DNA of 36,121 bases from the NCBI GenBank assembly GCA_026399515.1, contig JAPLQT010000080.1, forward strand, positions 1-36,121, written 5' to 3'. The number at the start of each line of letters is the position of its first letter. Position 1 is the first letter of the stretch. Both the position numbers and the translations under genes were made by a program. Under the pieces are notes generated by a model. The model ran no database searches and was not told where the DNA came from. It saw only the letters and a list, made by a program, of their open reading frames with translations. This DNA comes from Pseudomonadota bacterium (lineage in GTDB: Bacteria > Pseudomonadota > Gammaproteobacteria > Burkholderiales > Rhodocyclaceae). Shown one piece after another: positions 24,148 through 31,882 of this stretch.

Positions 24148-25658
24148 AAAGCGCGCGCGGCAACCGCCGCCAGGTGGTGGACAAAATCATGGAGGCGCTG
24201 CGCCAGCGCCTGCCCGAAGCCGGCATCGAAGCCGAAGTGATGGGACGGGAAAAGCAGCTCTACAGCATCTACCGGAAAATGCGCGAAAAGCATCTTTCGT
24301 TTTCCCAGGTGCTGGACATCTATGGCTTCCGCGTCATCGTCAACGACGTCCCCAACTGTTATCTGGCACTGGGCGCCCTGCACGGCCTGCTCAAACCGGT
24401 GCCGGGCAAGTTCAAGGACTACATCGCCATCCCCAAGGCGAACGGTTACCAGTCCCTGCACACGACCCTGATCGGCCCCTACGGCACCCCGGTCGAGGTG
24501 CAGATCCGCTCCCGCGAGATGCATCACATCGCCGAATCCGGGGTGGCGTCGCACTGGCTCTACAAGGACGAAAGTGCGCTCGACGAGTTGCAGAAGAAAA
24601 CCCACAAGTGGCTGAAGTCCCTGATCGAGTTGCAGTCAGCGTCCGGGGATTCGACCGAGTTCCTGGAAAACGTCAAGGTGGACCTCTTTCCCGACGAGGT
24701 TTACGTATTCACTCCGAAGGGGAAAATCCTCGTCCTGCCACGCGGCGCAACGGCCGTGGACTTCGCCTATGCGGTGCATACCGACATCGGCAACCGTTGC
24801 GTCGCCTGCCGCATCAACTTCGAAATGATGCCCTTGCGCAGCGAGCTGAGGAACGGCGACCGCGTCGAGATCATTACCGCCGCGCTGCCCAATCCGAATC
24901 CGACCTGGCTCACCTACGTCAAGAGCAGCAAGGCACGGGCGCAGATTCGCCATTATCTCAAGACCCAGCAGAAGGATGAATCGGTCGCGCTCGGGGAACG
25001 CCTGCTGGGCCAGGCACTGCATGGCTTCGGCTTGAGCCTCGCCGACCTCGCCACCTCGGTGTGGGATCGTTTCGTGCGCGGACGCGGCGTAAAATCGAAG
25101 AATGATGTGCTCACCGACATCGGCCTGGGCAAGCGCCACGCCGTCATCATCGCGCGCAGGCTGGCCGCCGATCGCATGGCCGAAGGTGGCGCCCCGGTCG
25201 AACAGAAGCCGCGCGGCGCCATCGTCATCAACGGCGAGGAAGGCGTCGCCATGCAACTGGCCAAGTGCTGCCGGCCGATTCCCGGCGACCCCATCGTCGG
25301 CATCATCCGCAAAGGACAAGGCCTGGTGGTGCATACGCACGACTGCCGCAGCATCGGCAAGTCCGGCCATGAACGGGACAACTGGGTGGATGTCGAATGG
25401 GCGCCAGGCAACGAGCGCCTGTTCGACGTCGGCATACGCATCGTCACGGAGAATCGGCGCGGAGTGCTGGCCAAGATCACCGCCGAGATCGCCGATGGCG
25501 GATCAGACATCCAGAACGTCAGCTTCGACAGCGAGCGGGGGGTTTACACTACCCTCAACTTCACTTTGCAGGTCATGAATCGCGTCCATCTGGCCCGCAT
25601 CATCCGCGGCTTGCGGCGCATACCCGAAGTCGTGCGCATCACGCGCGCCAAGGAATAA
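24117..25658 (+). CDS. spoT: Bifunctional (p)ppGpp hydrolase/synthetase, C-terminal fragment (disrupted)
   Basis: Continuation of spoT in another frame. Homology resumes at about 23994 with P-Q-K-R-R-R-I-A-R-E-T-L, but the first ATG is at 24117, giving 513 residues. Seen in order: the end of the hydrolase domain, the synthetase domain with Y-S-I-Y-R-K-M near residue 44, D-I-Y-G-F-R-V-I-V near 58, D-Y-I-A-I-P-K-A-N-G-Y-Q-S-L-H-T near 101, and E-V-Q-I-R-S-R-E-M-H; the TGS domain (V-F-T-P-K-G-K-I near 199); and a C-terminal ACT domain from about 430. The catalytic synthetase residues look intact. If translated alone it would be an unbalanced (p)ppGpp synthetase, which is normally toxic, so silence or an assembly error is more plausible. 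Confidence 0.87.
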   Translation: MRYRVLEKAVKSARGNRRQVVDKIMEALRQRLPEAGIEAEVMGREKQLYSIYRKMREKHLSFSQVLDIYGFRVIVNDVPNCYLALGALHGLLKPVPGKFKDYIAIPKANGYQSLHTTLIGPYGTPVEVQIRSREMHHIAESGVASHWLYKDESALDELQKKTHKWLKSLIELQSASGDSTEFLENVKVDLFPDEVYVFTPKGKILVLPRGATAVDFAYAVHTDIGNRCVACRINFEMMPLRSELRNGDRVEIITAALPNPNPTWLTYVKSSKARAQIRHYLKTQQKDESVALGERLLGQALHGFGLSLADLATSVWDRFVRGRGVKSKNDVLTDIGLGKRHAVIIARRLAADRMAEGGAPVEQKPRGAIVINGEEGVAMQLAKCCRPIPGDPIVGIIRKGQGLVVHTHDCRSIGKSGHERDNWVDVEWAPGNERLFDVGIRIVTENRRGVLAKITAEIADGGSDIQNVSFDSERGVYTTLNFTLQVMNRVHLARIIRGLRRIPEVVRITRAKE

Positions 25659-25676
25659 TTACTACAGGAGAGCACC

Positions 25677-25862
25677 ATGGCAATCTATGAATCCGAGCAC
25701 ACCAAGTTCATGCGCGAGTGGATGAAACAACATCCGGAAGAGTTGAAGGAACAGGAACGCGGCCGTGCCCTGTGGTGGGACAAGCCGCAAAAACTGGAGC
25801 AACTGAAAATCGACGAGGCGTCGAAAGTGCCCCAGAAGCCTTACTACTACGACGTGAACTGA
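25677..25862 (+). CDS. DUF3460 family small protein
   Basis: 61-residue hydrophilic protein resembling the DUF3460 family, which is found mainly in betaproteobacteria. Features: Y-E-S-E-H-T-K-F-M-R-E near the N-terminus, E-Q-E-R-G-R-A-L-W-W-D-K-P and a C-terminal P-Y-Y-Y-D-V. There is no signal peptide or membrane helix. An AGGAGA lies just before the ATG at 25677, and it follows spoT by 18 bases, so it is likely co-transcribed. Function unknown. Confidence 0.88.
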   Translation: MAIYESEHTKFMREWMKQHPEELKEQERGRALWWDKPQKLEQLKIDEASKVPQKPYYYDVN

Positions 25863-25889
25863 AAGCTCAAGGCCTGGCTGAATCGCACG

Positions 25890-26501
25890 TCACTCAGGCT
25901 CCCACGGCATCAGATGGATAGCCTGCGCCAGCAGGGTGACACGCGCCGCCGCGCCGACCACGATGTCGTTGCGTTGCGCGACATGCGTCGGCACCGAAAA
26001 AATCAGCGGCAATTCGCTGCCTTCAGGAAGCAGTGTGATCTGGGTATGCGGACCCAGGGGAATGCGGTCCGCGACGACACCCGACACCGGGTTTTCGGCC
26101 TCGCCGCGCGCGGGACGATCCCGCCGATGCAGCAAGATGCCCTCGGGCGGGATCACCCAATGGACTCTTTCACCAATTCCAAGAATAGAGCTGGTCGCGA
26201 CGTCCAGATGCCGGCCCAGCCATACCAACGTCGTTACGCCGTTCGCGCCCGGCCTGCCGATGCGGCCCTCGAACAGGTTGGACAGGCCCACCTGGCGCGC
26301 GATCGCGGCGCTTGCCGGACGCGTCATGACTTGTTCCGGCGGTCCGCTTTGCAAGCTGGCCCCGTGATGCAGCAAGACCATCCGATCGGCCAGCATGCGC
26401 GCCTCGTCCAGGTCGTGCGTCACCAGCACGATGGGCAGGGGCAGTTCGCGCCGCAGCCGCGCCAATTCCTGCTGCAGCTTGCGCCGCGTCGCCTGGTCGA
26501 G
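25890..26501 (-). pseudogene. modC: Molybdate ABC transporter ATPase ModC, detached C-terminal part
   Basis: Second half of modC in a different frame from the first. The homologous part begins L-D-Q-A-T-R-R-K-L-Q-Q-E-L, just after Walker B, then has the H-loop I-V-L-V-T-H-D-L-D-E-A near residue 30, and a C-terminal regulatory part with I-T-L-L-P-E-G-S and I-H-L-M-P-W-E-P-E, consistent with the TOBE/MOP-like domain of ModC. It has no start codon of its own in a sensible place. The stop lies 27 bases from the convergent DUF3460 gene. Confidence 0.82.
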
Positions 26502-27027
26502 CGTCCAACAGCAGCACAGCCGGCTCACTAGTGCCCGCCGTTGAGTTTTGGGTGCCGGCGATCGCCCGCGCCAAGGCGCGTGCCAGCGCAACACGCTGCT
26601 GCTGGCCGCCCGAGAGCTGCGCCGGATGACGTGATTCCAGCCCTTGCAAATGCACCCGCGCCAGCCATTCCCCAGCCTGTCGCGCACGCTCACCGTGTGG
26701 CAAGTGCCACAAGGCCAGCGCGACATTGTCCAGCGCCGAAAGGTGGGGCAGCAAGGAGTAACTCTGGAACACCATGCCGACTCGGCGGCGCTGCGGCGCC
26801 AGCGCGAGCTTTTGCCCGCTGTCGAACCAGGTCGTGCCGCCGCAGTCGATGCGGCCTTGATGAGGCCGATGCAAGCCGGCGATACAGCGCAACACCGTCG
26901 TCTTGCCGCTGCCGGAAGGGCCCACCAATGCCAGCAATTCGCCGGGCGTACAGTTCAGCGTGCAATCGAGCGGGATCGGCGCTCGTTGCCGCAGCGTGAC
27001 GGAGAGTTCACAGTTCGACTCACTCAA
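26170..27027 (-). CDS. modC: Molybdate ABC transporter ATPase ModC, frameshifted N-terminal part
   Basis: ATPase of the molybdate importer. From the ATG at 27027 the frame has the Walker A loop G-P-S-G-S-G-K-T-T near residue 36, Q-loop V-F-Q-S-Y-S-L near 86, the ABC signature L-S-G-G-Q-Q-Q-R-V-A near 138, and A-V-L-L-L-D (Walker B) near 168. After that Asp the expected E-P-F-S-A is missing and the frame changes (near 26502); the next segment, L-D-Q-A-T, is in another frame. This corresponds to a loss of about 14 bases that removes the catalytic glutamate. About 14 additional residues (A-I-A-G-T-Q-N-S-T-A-G-T-S-E) lie between the signature helix and Walker B, unusual for the family. Homology stops at about 26502; the frame then reads noise to 26170. 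The ATG overlaps the modB stop. Confidence 0.85.
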   Translation of the reverse strand: MSESNCELSVTLRQRAPIPLDCTLNCTPGELLALVGPSGSGKTTVLRCIAGLHRPHQGRIDCGGTTWFDSGQKLALAPQRRRVGMVFQSYSLLPHLSALDNVALALWHLPHGERARQAGEWLARVHLQGLESRHPAQLSGGQQQRVALARALARAIAGTQNSTAGTSEPAVLLLDARPGDAAQAAAGIGAAAARTAPAHRAGDARPGRGAHAGRSDGLAASRGQLAKRTAGTSHDASGKRRDRAPGGPVQPVRGPHRQAGRERRNDVGMAGPASGRRDQLYSWNW

Positions 27028-27704
27028 AATCCGGCCCCATGATCGCCTCGTCCGATACGCCGTGTGAGTATGTTCAGGGCGGCGATGGCAGCGAATGAAA
27101 TCGCCACCAGCAACGCCGACATCGCCGCGGCACCGGACTCGTCGAATGCCTGGACCCGGTCGTAAATACTGATCGCCACGGTACGGGTTTCACCCTCGAT
27201 GTTGCCGCCGACCATCAGGACCACGCCGAACTCGCCGAGCGTATGTGCGAATGTCAGCACAATGGCGGACAGCAGGCCCGGCCAGGCCAGCGGCAGTTCC
27301 ACCCGCCACAGCGTGCGCCAGCGCGACAGTCCGCAGCACCATGCCGCCTCGCGCGCCGAACGAGGGATGGCATCGAATGCCCGCTGGATCGGTTGCACCG
27401 CGAAGGGCAGGTTGAAAATCAGTGAAGCCAGCAGCAGGCCATCGAAGCTGAACACCAGCGTCCGTCCGGTCAGGCTATGCCAAACCTGTCCAAGCGGCGA
27501 ATTGCCGCCCATGGCCAGCAACAGATAGAAGCCCAATACCGTCGGCGGAAGCACCAGCGGCAACGCCACCAGCGCCTCCACCAGCCCTTTGCCGGCGAAT
27601 CGCGACCAGGCCAGCGGCCGCGCCAGCAGCACCGCCAAGGGCAGCAGTAGGAGCGTCGTGGCAAAAGCGAGTTTCAGCGAGAGGGCGAGCGCGGGCCAAT
27701 CCAT
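27024..27704 (-). CDS. modB: Molybdate ABC transporter permease ModB
   Basis: 226-residue inner-membrane permease with about five helices. Family features: L-A-L-S-L-K-L-A-F-A-T near the N-terminus, V-E-A-L-V-A-L-P-L-V-L-P-P-T-V-L-G-F-Y near residue 43, and the ABC-coupling loop with A-A-W-C-C-G-L-S-R-W-R-T-L-W near 140 followed by G-E-F-G-V-V-L-M-V-G-G-N, all characteristic of ModB. It begins two bases after the modA stop and overlaps modC as ATGA. Confidence 0.94.
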   Translation of the reverse strand: MDWPALALSLKLAFATTLLLLPLAVLLARPLAWSRFAGKGLVEALVALPLVLPPTVLGFYLLLAMGGNSPLGQVWHSLTGRTLVFSFDGLLLASLIFNLPFAVQPIQRAFDAIPRSAREAAWCCGLSRWRTLWRVELPLAWPGLLSAIVLTFAHTLGEFGVVLMVGGNIEGETRTVAISIYDRVQAFDESGAAAMSALLVAISFAAIAALNILTRRIGRGDHGAGF

Positions 27705-27706
27705 CG

Positions 27707-28516
27707 CTACTCCGAAGTCGTGGTGAAGCCATGGCGGTCAAGGATGGAACGCGCCGTCGGCGATTGCATGAAGGCATAGAACTGCCGCGCCGTATCGCCG
27801 GCGCCGGGCATCAGCACCATGCGTTGCCGCAACGGCGCATGCCATGAATCCGGCAGGGTGACAAACGCACCGCGTGCCGCCAGATCCGCGCCGCGGGCCA
27901 ACGACAGGGGAATGATGCCGGCCTGCGCCGAGCCGCTCGCCGCGAACTGCGCGGCCTGCGCGGCGTTTTCCCCCAGCACCAGCTTGTCGCCCAACGCCTC
28001 CCAGATTCCGGCGTGTTGCAGCGCTTCGCGGGCGGCGCGTCCGTATGGCGCGTGCTCCGGGTTGGCGATCGCCAGGCGCTTGAGGCGGCCGTCGCGCGCC
28101 GCGGCGGCCAGGTCGTGCAGATTGCGGTCGGCCTGCACGGGCGAGCCATTCGCGATAAACAGCGCAAGGCGGCCGAGCGCATAGAGCTTGCCTCCGTCCT
28201 CGCCGCGACCGGCTTTCCGTAGCATCTCGACGTAGTGCTCATCGGCGCTGAAGAACAGTTCGAAAGGTGCGCCCTGAATGATCTGCTGCGCGAACATGCC
28301 GGACGAGCCGAACGACAGGCGCAGCTTGCGGCCGCTGTCACGCTCGAAAACTTGCGCGATTTCCGGCAGGGCAAATTTGAGGTCGGCGGCAGCGGCCACG
28401 GCAGGCGCCGCGCCGACCTGATCGGCGTGTGCCGGCGGCGTACCGATCCAGATCACCAGGCAGCAGACGATGTTCAGCCAGTTCTGGCGCCACCCTGCGG
28501 AAAAGTCATTGCTCAT
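27707..28516 (-). CDS. modA: Molybdate-binding periplasmic protein ModA
   Basis: 269-residue substrate-binding protein for molybdate or tungstate. A signal peptide ends P-A-H-A-D near residue 33. The mature part has A-A-A-A-D-L-K-F-A-L-P-E-I, then F-G-S-S-G-M-F-A-Q-Q-I near 70 (oxyanion-binding serines), P-F-E-L-F-F-S-A-D near 85, and N-P-E-H-A-P-Y-G-R-A near 150, matching ModA. The ATG at 28516 fits the signal peptide; an upstream in-frame start would add 38 unrelated residues. First gene of the modABC operon; no ModE gene is present. Confidence 0.93.
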   Translation of the reverse strand: MSNDFSAGWRQNWLNIVCCLVIWIGTPPAHADQVGAAPAVAAAADLKFALPEIAQVFERDSGRKLRLSFGSSGMFAQQIIQGAPFELFFSADEHYVEMLRKAGRGEDGGKLYALGRLALFIANGSPVQADRNLHDLAAAARDGRLKRLAIANPEHAPYGRAAREALQHAGIWEALGDKLVLGENAAQAAQFAASGSAQAGIIPLSLARGADLAARGAFVTLPDSWHAPLRQRMVLMPGAGDTARQFYAFMQSPTARSILDRHGFTTTSE

Positions 28517-28616
28517 CGATCGAAGTGTAGCCTGCCTGATCGGATCGGGAACAACTCGCCCCTGGGAACGGCCCAATATCAGACAGCGAACCTTTTCGCC
28601 GAAATCGAGCACCGCT

Positions 28617-30287
28617 TCATTGCCCTTCACTGCGAACCACCTTCAACACTCCCAACTTCACCAGCCACACCAATGCTCGGAAGACAAATGCCTGTCGTTC
28701 CCCGGGGATGGAATGAATCAATTCGGCTGCAGCCATGGGACCGGCGGCGGCCGCGTCAAGCACGGTTTGCACCTCGGCATCGGTGGGCAGCACCACCTTG
28801 GCGAAACTCACCATCGCCAGGCTTCTATAGTCGGCAACACGTTGAGTGGCGATCCGTGCGTTGGCATCGACGAGATCAAGCACCGTTTTTAGCGTCAGCG
28901 CCTGCGTCGGGTAACTGGCGAATGCATGAAACGGGTCCATACGCGCCGGCCACGGTTGAGGCAGGGGTTTGAGCGCCGGCGCCTGTTCCTTGCGAATCTC
29001 TCCGAGCCGGGTCCACAGGGCTTCGTATTGGGGAATGATCACCTCCCAGTCGTACACGTCACGCGCCCGTTGCCTTCCCGCTTCACCCATCTGACTACGC
29101 AGTTCAGGCGAGGCAAACAGCTTGGCGAAGGCCTGCGCCGTTGCGTCTATTTCCACCGCCACCAACGAGCCGGTATGGCCGCAATACATATCGTAATTGT
29201 CGATCTCCAGTGCATGATGCAACGCCAGATCCCCGCCCAGCCCGGCACCTGGCATCAGGGTCGGAATTCGGAAGCCATCGATTCGATCGCGCACCGTGTC
29301 CTTGTAACCATCCCAGTCCGCCACCACGACCGGAATCCCGGCCGCCATGGCCTCGATCGGCGCGATGCCGAATGTCTCCTGAACGCTGTCGGAGAGCGAG
29401 CAGAAGACATCCGCGCTCGCCCAAGCGATCAATCTGTCTTCCGCCTTGCGTCCGTCCAGCGTTACCACTCTCACATTCGGACAGGCCAATCGAGCGGCAT
29501 TTCCATAGGCGTCGGTGATCGATTCGTTGGCGTGCCAGCCGCATTCCACCAGGACGACATTGTGCCCGGCAGGCAAGCCTTGGGCGGCGCGTTCAAGCGC
29601 CTGGTACATCGCCAGGGGATGGGCTTTGGCGTGGAACGACAAGCGACCCATGAAAAGCACGACATGGGTGTTGGCGTCCGCGCCCAACGCCGAACGGGCC
29701 GCCCTCTTGTGTTCGTCGGTAAAAACAAAGTCCCGTGTGTGTATGCCCAGTGGAATTACCGGCAACTGCGGCAGGATCAGGCGCTGAACGCCCAGGCGCT
29801 GGACGAGGTAGTCGGCCTGTGCCTGTAGTAAGCGTGTGACGTTTTCCTTAACCGCCGTGCTGGTGCAGATGACGGCATCCCAGGCCTGAACCGGGGCGGT
29901 GATGAGTCCGGCCAGGGCATCCATCGCCATGGCTGAAGAAGTGGTATGTGTGATGCCACACAGGCTCCACCCGCCATGGCCGAAAGCGGCGCGATGCCAT
30001 GCATGATCACCGATGACGGGGCCGGGGAAATAGACGACGCCAGGCTGGGACAATGCTCCCAGATGATTGATGTCCACCACCTTGACCGGCTCGCTGCGCC
30101 CTGCCGATTGAACTGCCGTGGCGAATAACTGGGCGTGCTCTGGCATGTGCACCTGCGCCCAAAATTCCGTGTTTGAACTGTATGCCAGAAACGCACGCAG
30201 GAAGGACTCACCGGCGGCATTGCGACCCATCAGCCTTGGGCCACTGGTGGTGTAGGCCTCGGGATGAAAGTAGATGGCTGGGTTCAC
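28617..30287 (-). CDS. Group 1 (GT4-like) glycosyltransferase with C-terminal extension, copy A
   Basis: 556-residue predicted cytoplasmic GT-B glycosyltransferase. Family features: P-Q-L-P-V-I-P-L-G-I-H near residue 175, F-M-G-R-L-S-F-H-A-K-A-H-P near 210, and the donor-binding E-T-F-G-I-A-P-I-E-A-M-A-A-G (E-x7-E) near 300, followed by G-Y-K-D-T-V-R-D. About 130 residues follow the GT domain and end with a small helical module (F-V-F-R-A-L-V-W-L-V-K-L-G-V-L). Closely similar to copy B at 31883. The start is GTG at 30287, overlapping the stop of the upstream methyltransferase as GTGA. Donor and acceptor sugars are unknown; a surface polysaccharide or protein glycan is plausible. Confidence 0.86.
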   Translation of the reverse strand: MNPAIYFHPEAYTTSGPRLMGRNAAGESFLRAFLAYSSNTEFWAQVHMPEHAQLFATAVQSAGRSEPVKVVDINHLGALSQPGVVYFPGPVIGDHAWHRAAFGHGGWSLCGITHTTSSAMAMDALAGLITAPVQAWDAVICTSTAVKENVTRLLQAQADYLVQRLGVQRLILPQLPVIPLGIHTRDFVFTDEHKRAARSALGADANTHVVLFMGRLSFHAKAHPLAMYQALERAAQGLPAGHNVVLVECGWHANESITDAYGNAARLACPNVRVVTLDGRKAEDRLIAWASADVFCSLSDSVQETFGIAPIEAMAAGIPVVVADWDGYKDTVRDRIDGFRIPTLMPGAGLGGDLALHHALEIDNYDMYCGHTGSLVAVEIDATAQAFAKLFASPELRSQMGEAGRQRARDVYDWEVIIPQYEALWTRLGEIRKEQAPALKPLPQPWPARMDPFHAFASYPTQALTLKTVLDLVDANARIATQRVADYRSLAMVSFAKVVLPTDAEVQTVLDAAAAGPMAAAELIHSIPGERQAFVFRALVWLVKLGVLKVVRSEGQ

Positions 30288-31816
30288 GCGATATGCAGGG
30301 CTTTTAGAACGGCCAGGCGCTTTTCAGCAAATTCCCCCGCTTGCCTGTTCAGTTCAGCCAGGTTGGCTTCGGCGGTATCGAGCAGCTTGCCGTCCTTGAG
30401 CAGTCGCTCCTCCTGCGCCGAAAGAATCCCCCAGAGCATGGCGGCCCAATCCGCCGGCCGTTCCTTGCCTTGACCAATCGCCATCAGAAAGATTTGCTGA
30501 AAGCGGTTCACCGGAACACCCCCCCCGGTTACCGGACTCGCCAGAAAGCTGACGTCCTTGCTGCCACGCGCATTGTCGATCAGCCGCGCATTGAGCCTGT
30601 CGCAGTAGGGTCTGGCGCGCACAGCGGCGGCTTCATCCTGCACCGCGAGCAAACTGCCCGAGTTGCCAAGCACGATTGCGGCCTCCCGCAGTTGCGCCAA
30701 ATTCGCCTTGCCGGCAATGGCCTGCTCGATCTCGCCCAGAGTGCGGGCTTGGTGGTCGTTCAAGGCATCGAGGATCGGGCCATAGACGGCTTCCTGCATG
30801 TCGGCCTCACCAAGGCTGCCCGTCACTTTCAAGGATACATCGGCGGGCGCAGTGGCCAGGATGACCCGGGTAGCCCGAAGCGCCTCCTGATGCTCGGTCC
30901 CGCTCAATTTTCGGGCACCTTTTACCCAGTAGTCACGGCGGAATTGCTGGTTCACGCAGAAGTCGCGCACTGTCTCGCGAAACATCCGGTCGGGAATCTC
31001 TTTGATCAGCGCTTGTTGGTCGGTGCTGAGGTTCAAGCCGTCAAGGTGGTCAGGGTAATACGCCGAGCAGGCATAATCCAGCCTGGCTGGAGCCAGCCAC
31101 TCGGCCATGCGCGAGAAGGGCATGGGTAACCAGTCGCGATTGAAGTATTCATGGGCAAGATAATGGCGGTCATGCTCTTTTAGCTTGGCCAGGCGTTCAA
31201 TGACCTGGGGGTTTACTCTGGCGTAGGCTGGATTGACGGCAATCAGCTTGTCGGCAAATACCAGGGCCTCGTCGATGCGTGACACGATACCCTTCCCCGA
31301 CACTCCCATCACTTCAGCATGTTCGGTCAACAGATCACGCAACGGTACTGTTGCGGCCCAGCCTGGTTGCGTGTTGTAGCTGATATACAGCACCCCACCC
31401 ACTTTGAGCTTGCGACGGATGAAATCCACGATCACCGTCCGGTTCTCGTCGCTGATCCAACTCCAGATGCCATGCAGTCCGATGGAGTCAAAGTCCGGCA
31501 GATCTCCGCGTTGACAGAATTCCGTGAAGGCTTCGTCGTAAAGATGCGCCGAAGCGCCCGAGGCCGAGGCCAGGTCCCGCGCAAAACCGACTTGGGCCGG
31601 ATTGAAATCAGTGGCATACCAGGCATTGCCGGAAGCGGCTGCATGGATGTTCACGCTCAGTCCCTGACCGAACCCCAACTCGCAATGGGAGCCCACCTCC
31701 GGCGATATCAAGCCCGCATTCAGGAACGCCAGCCTGGCACGCAGCGGATTGAGCTCGGTGTAATAGCCGTAGGTATAGCCTATATCGGCGACATAGCCGG
31801 AAGTCCAGTCGGACAT
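30284..31816 (-). CDS. SAM-dependent methyltransferase with regulatory-type C-terminal domain
   Basis: 510-residue protein. The N-terminal third is a class I methyltransferase: Y-T-Y-G-Y-Y-T-E-L-N-P near residue 12, C-E-L-G-F-G-Q-G (SAM glycine-rich loop) near 45, Y-A-T-D-F-N-P-A-Q near 68 and L-H-G-I-W-S-W-I near 113. The middle contains a segment resembling the methyltransferase regulatory domain (MethyTransf_Reg): H-Y-L-A-H-E-Y-F-N-R-D-W-L-P-M-P-F near residue 225. The rest is helical. The ATG at 31816 has GGAGAG upstream and is preferred to an earlier in-frame start. It lies between two paralogous glycosyltransferases and overlaps copy A by 4 bases. Probably methylates a sugar or lipid-linked glycan (inference). 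Confidence 0.84.
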   Translation of the reverse strand: MSDWTSGYVADIGYTYGYYTELNPLRARLAFLNAGLISPEVGSHCELGFGQGLSVNIHAAASGNAWYATDFNPAQVGFARDLASASGASAHLYDEAFTEFCQRGDLPDFDSIGLHGIWSWISDENRTVIVDFIRRKLKVGGVLYISYNTQPGWAATVPLRDLLTEHAEVMGVSGKGIVSRIDEALVFADKLIAVNPAYARVNPQVIERLAKLKEHDRHYLAHEYFNRDWLPMPFSRMAEWLAPARLDYACSAYYPDHLDGLNLSTDQQALIKEIPDRMFRETVRDFCVNQQFRRDYWVKGARKLSGTEHQEALRATRVILATAPADVSLKVTGSLGEADMQEAVYGPILDALNDHQARTLGEIEQAIAGKANLAQLREAAIVLGNSGSLLAVQDEAAAVRARPYCDRLNARLIDNARGSKDVSFLASPVTGGGVPVNRFQQIFLMAIGQGKERPADWAAMLWGILSAQEERLLKDGKLLDTAEANLAELNRQAGEFAEKRLAVLKALHIA

Positions 31817-31882
31817 ATTCTCTCCACAGTTTGATAGATCTATTGATTCACTCCGACTCCACAATCAGTTGGAGCGTCCGCA

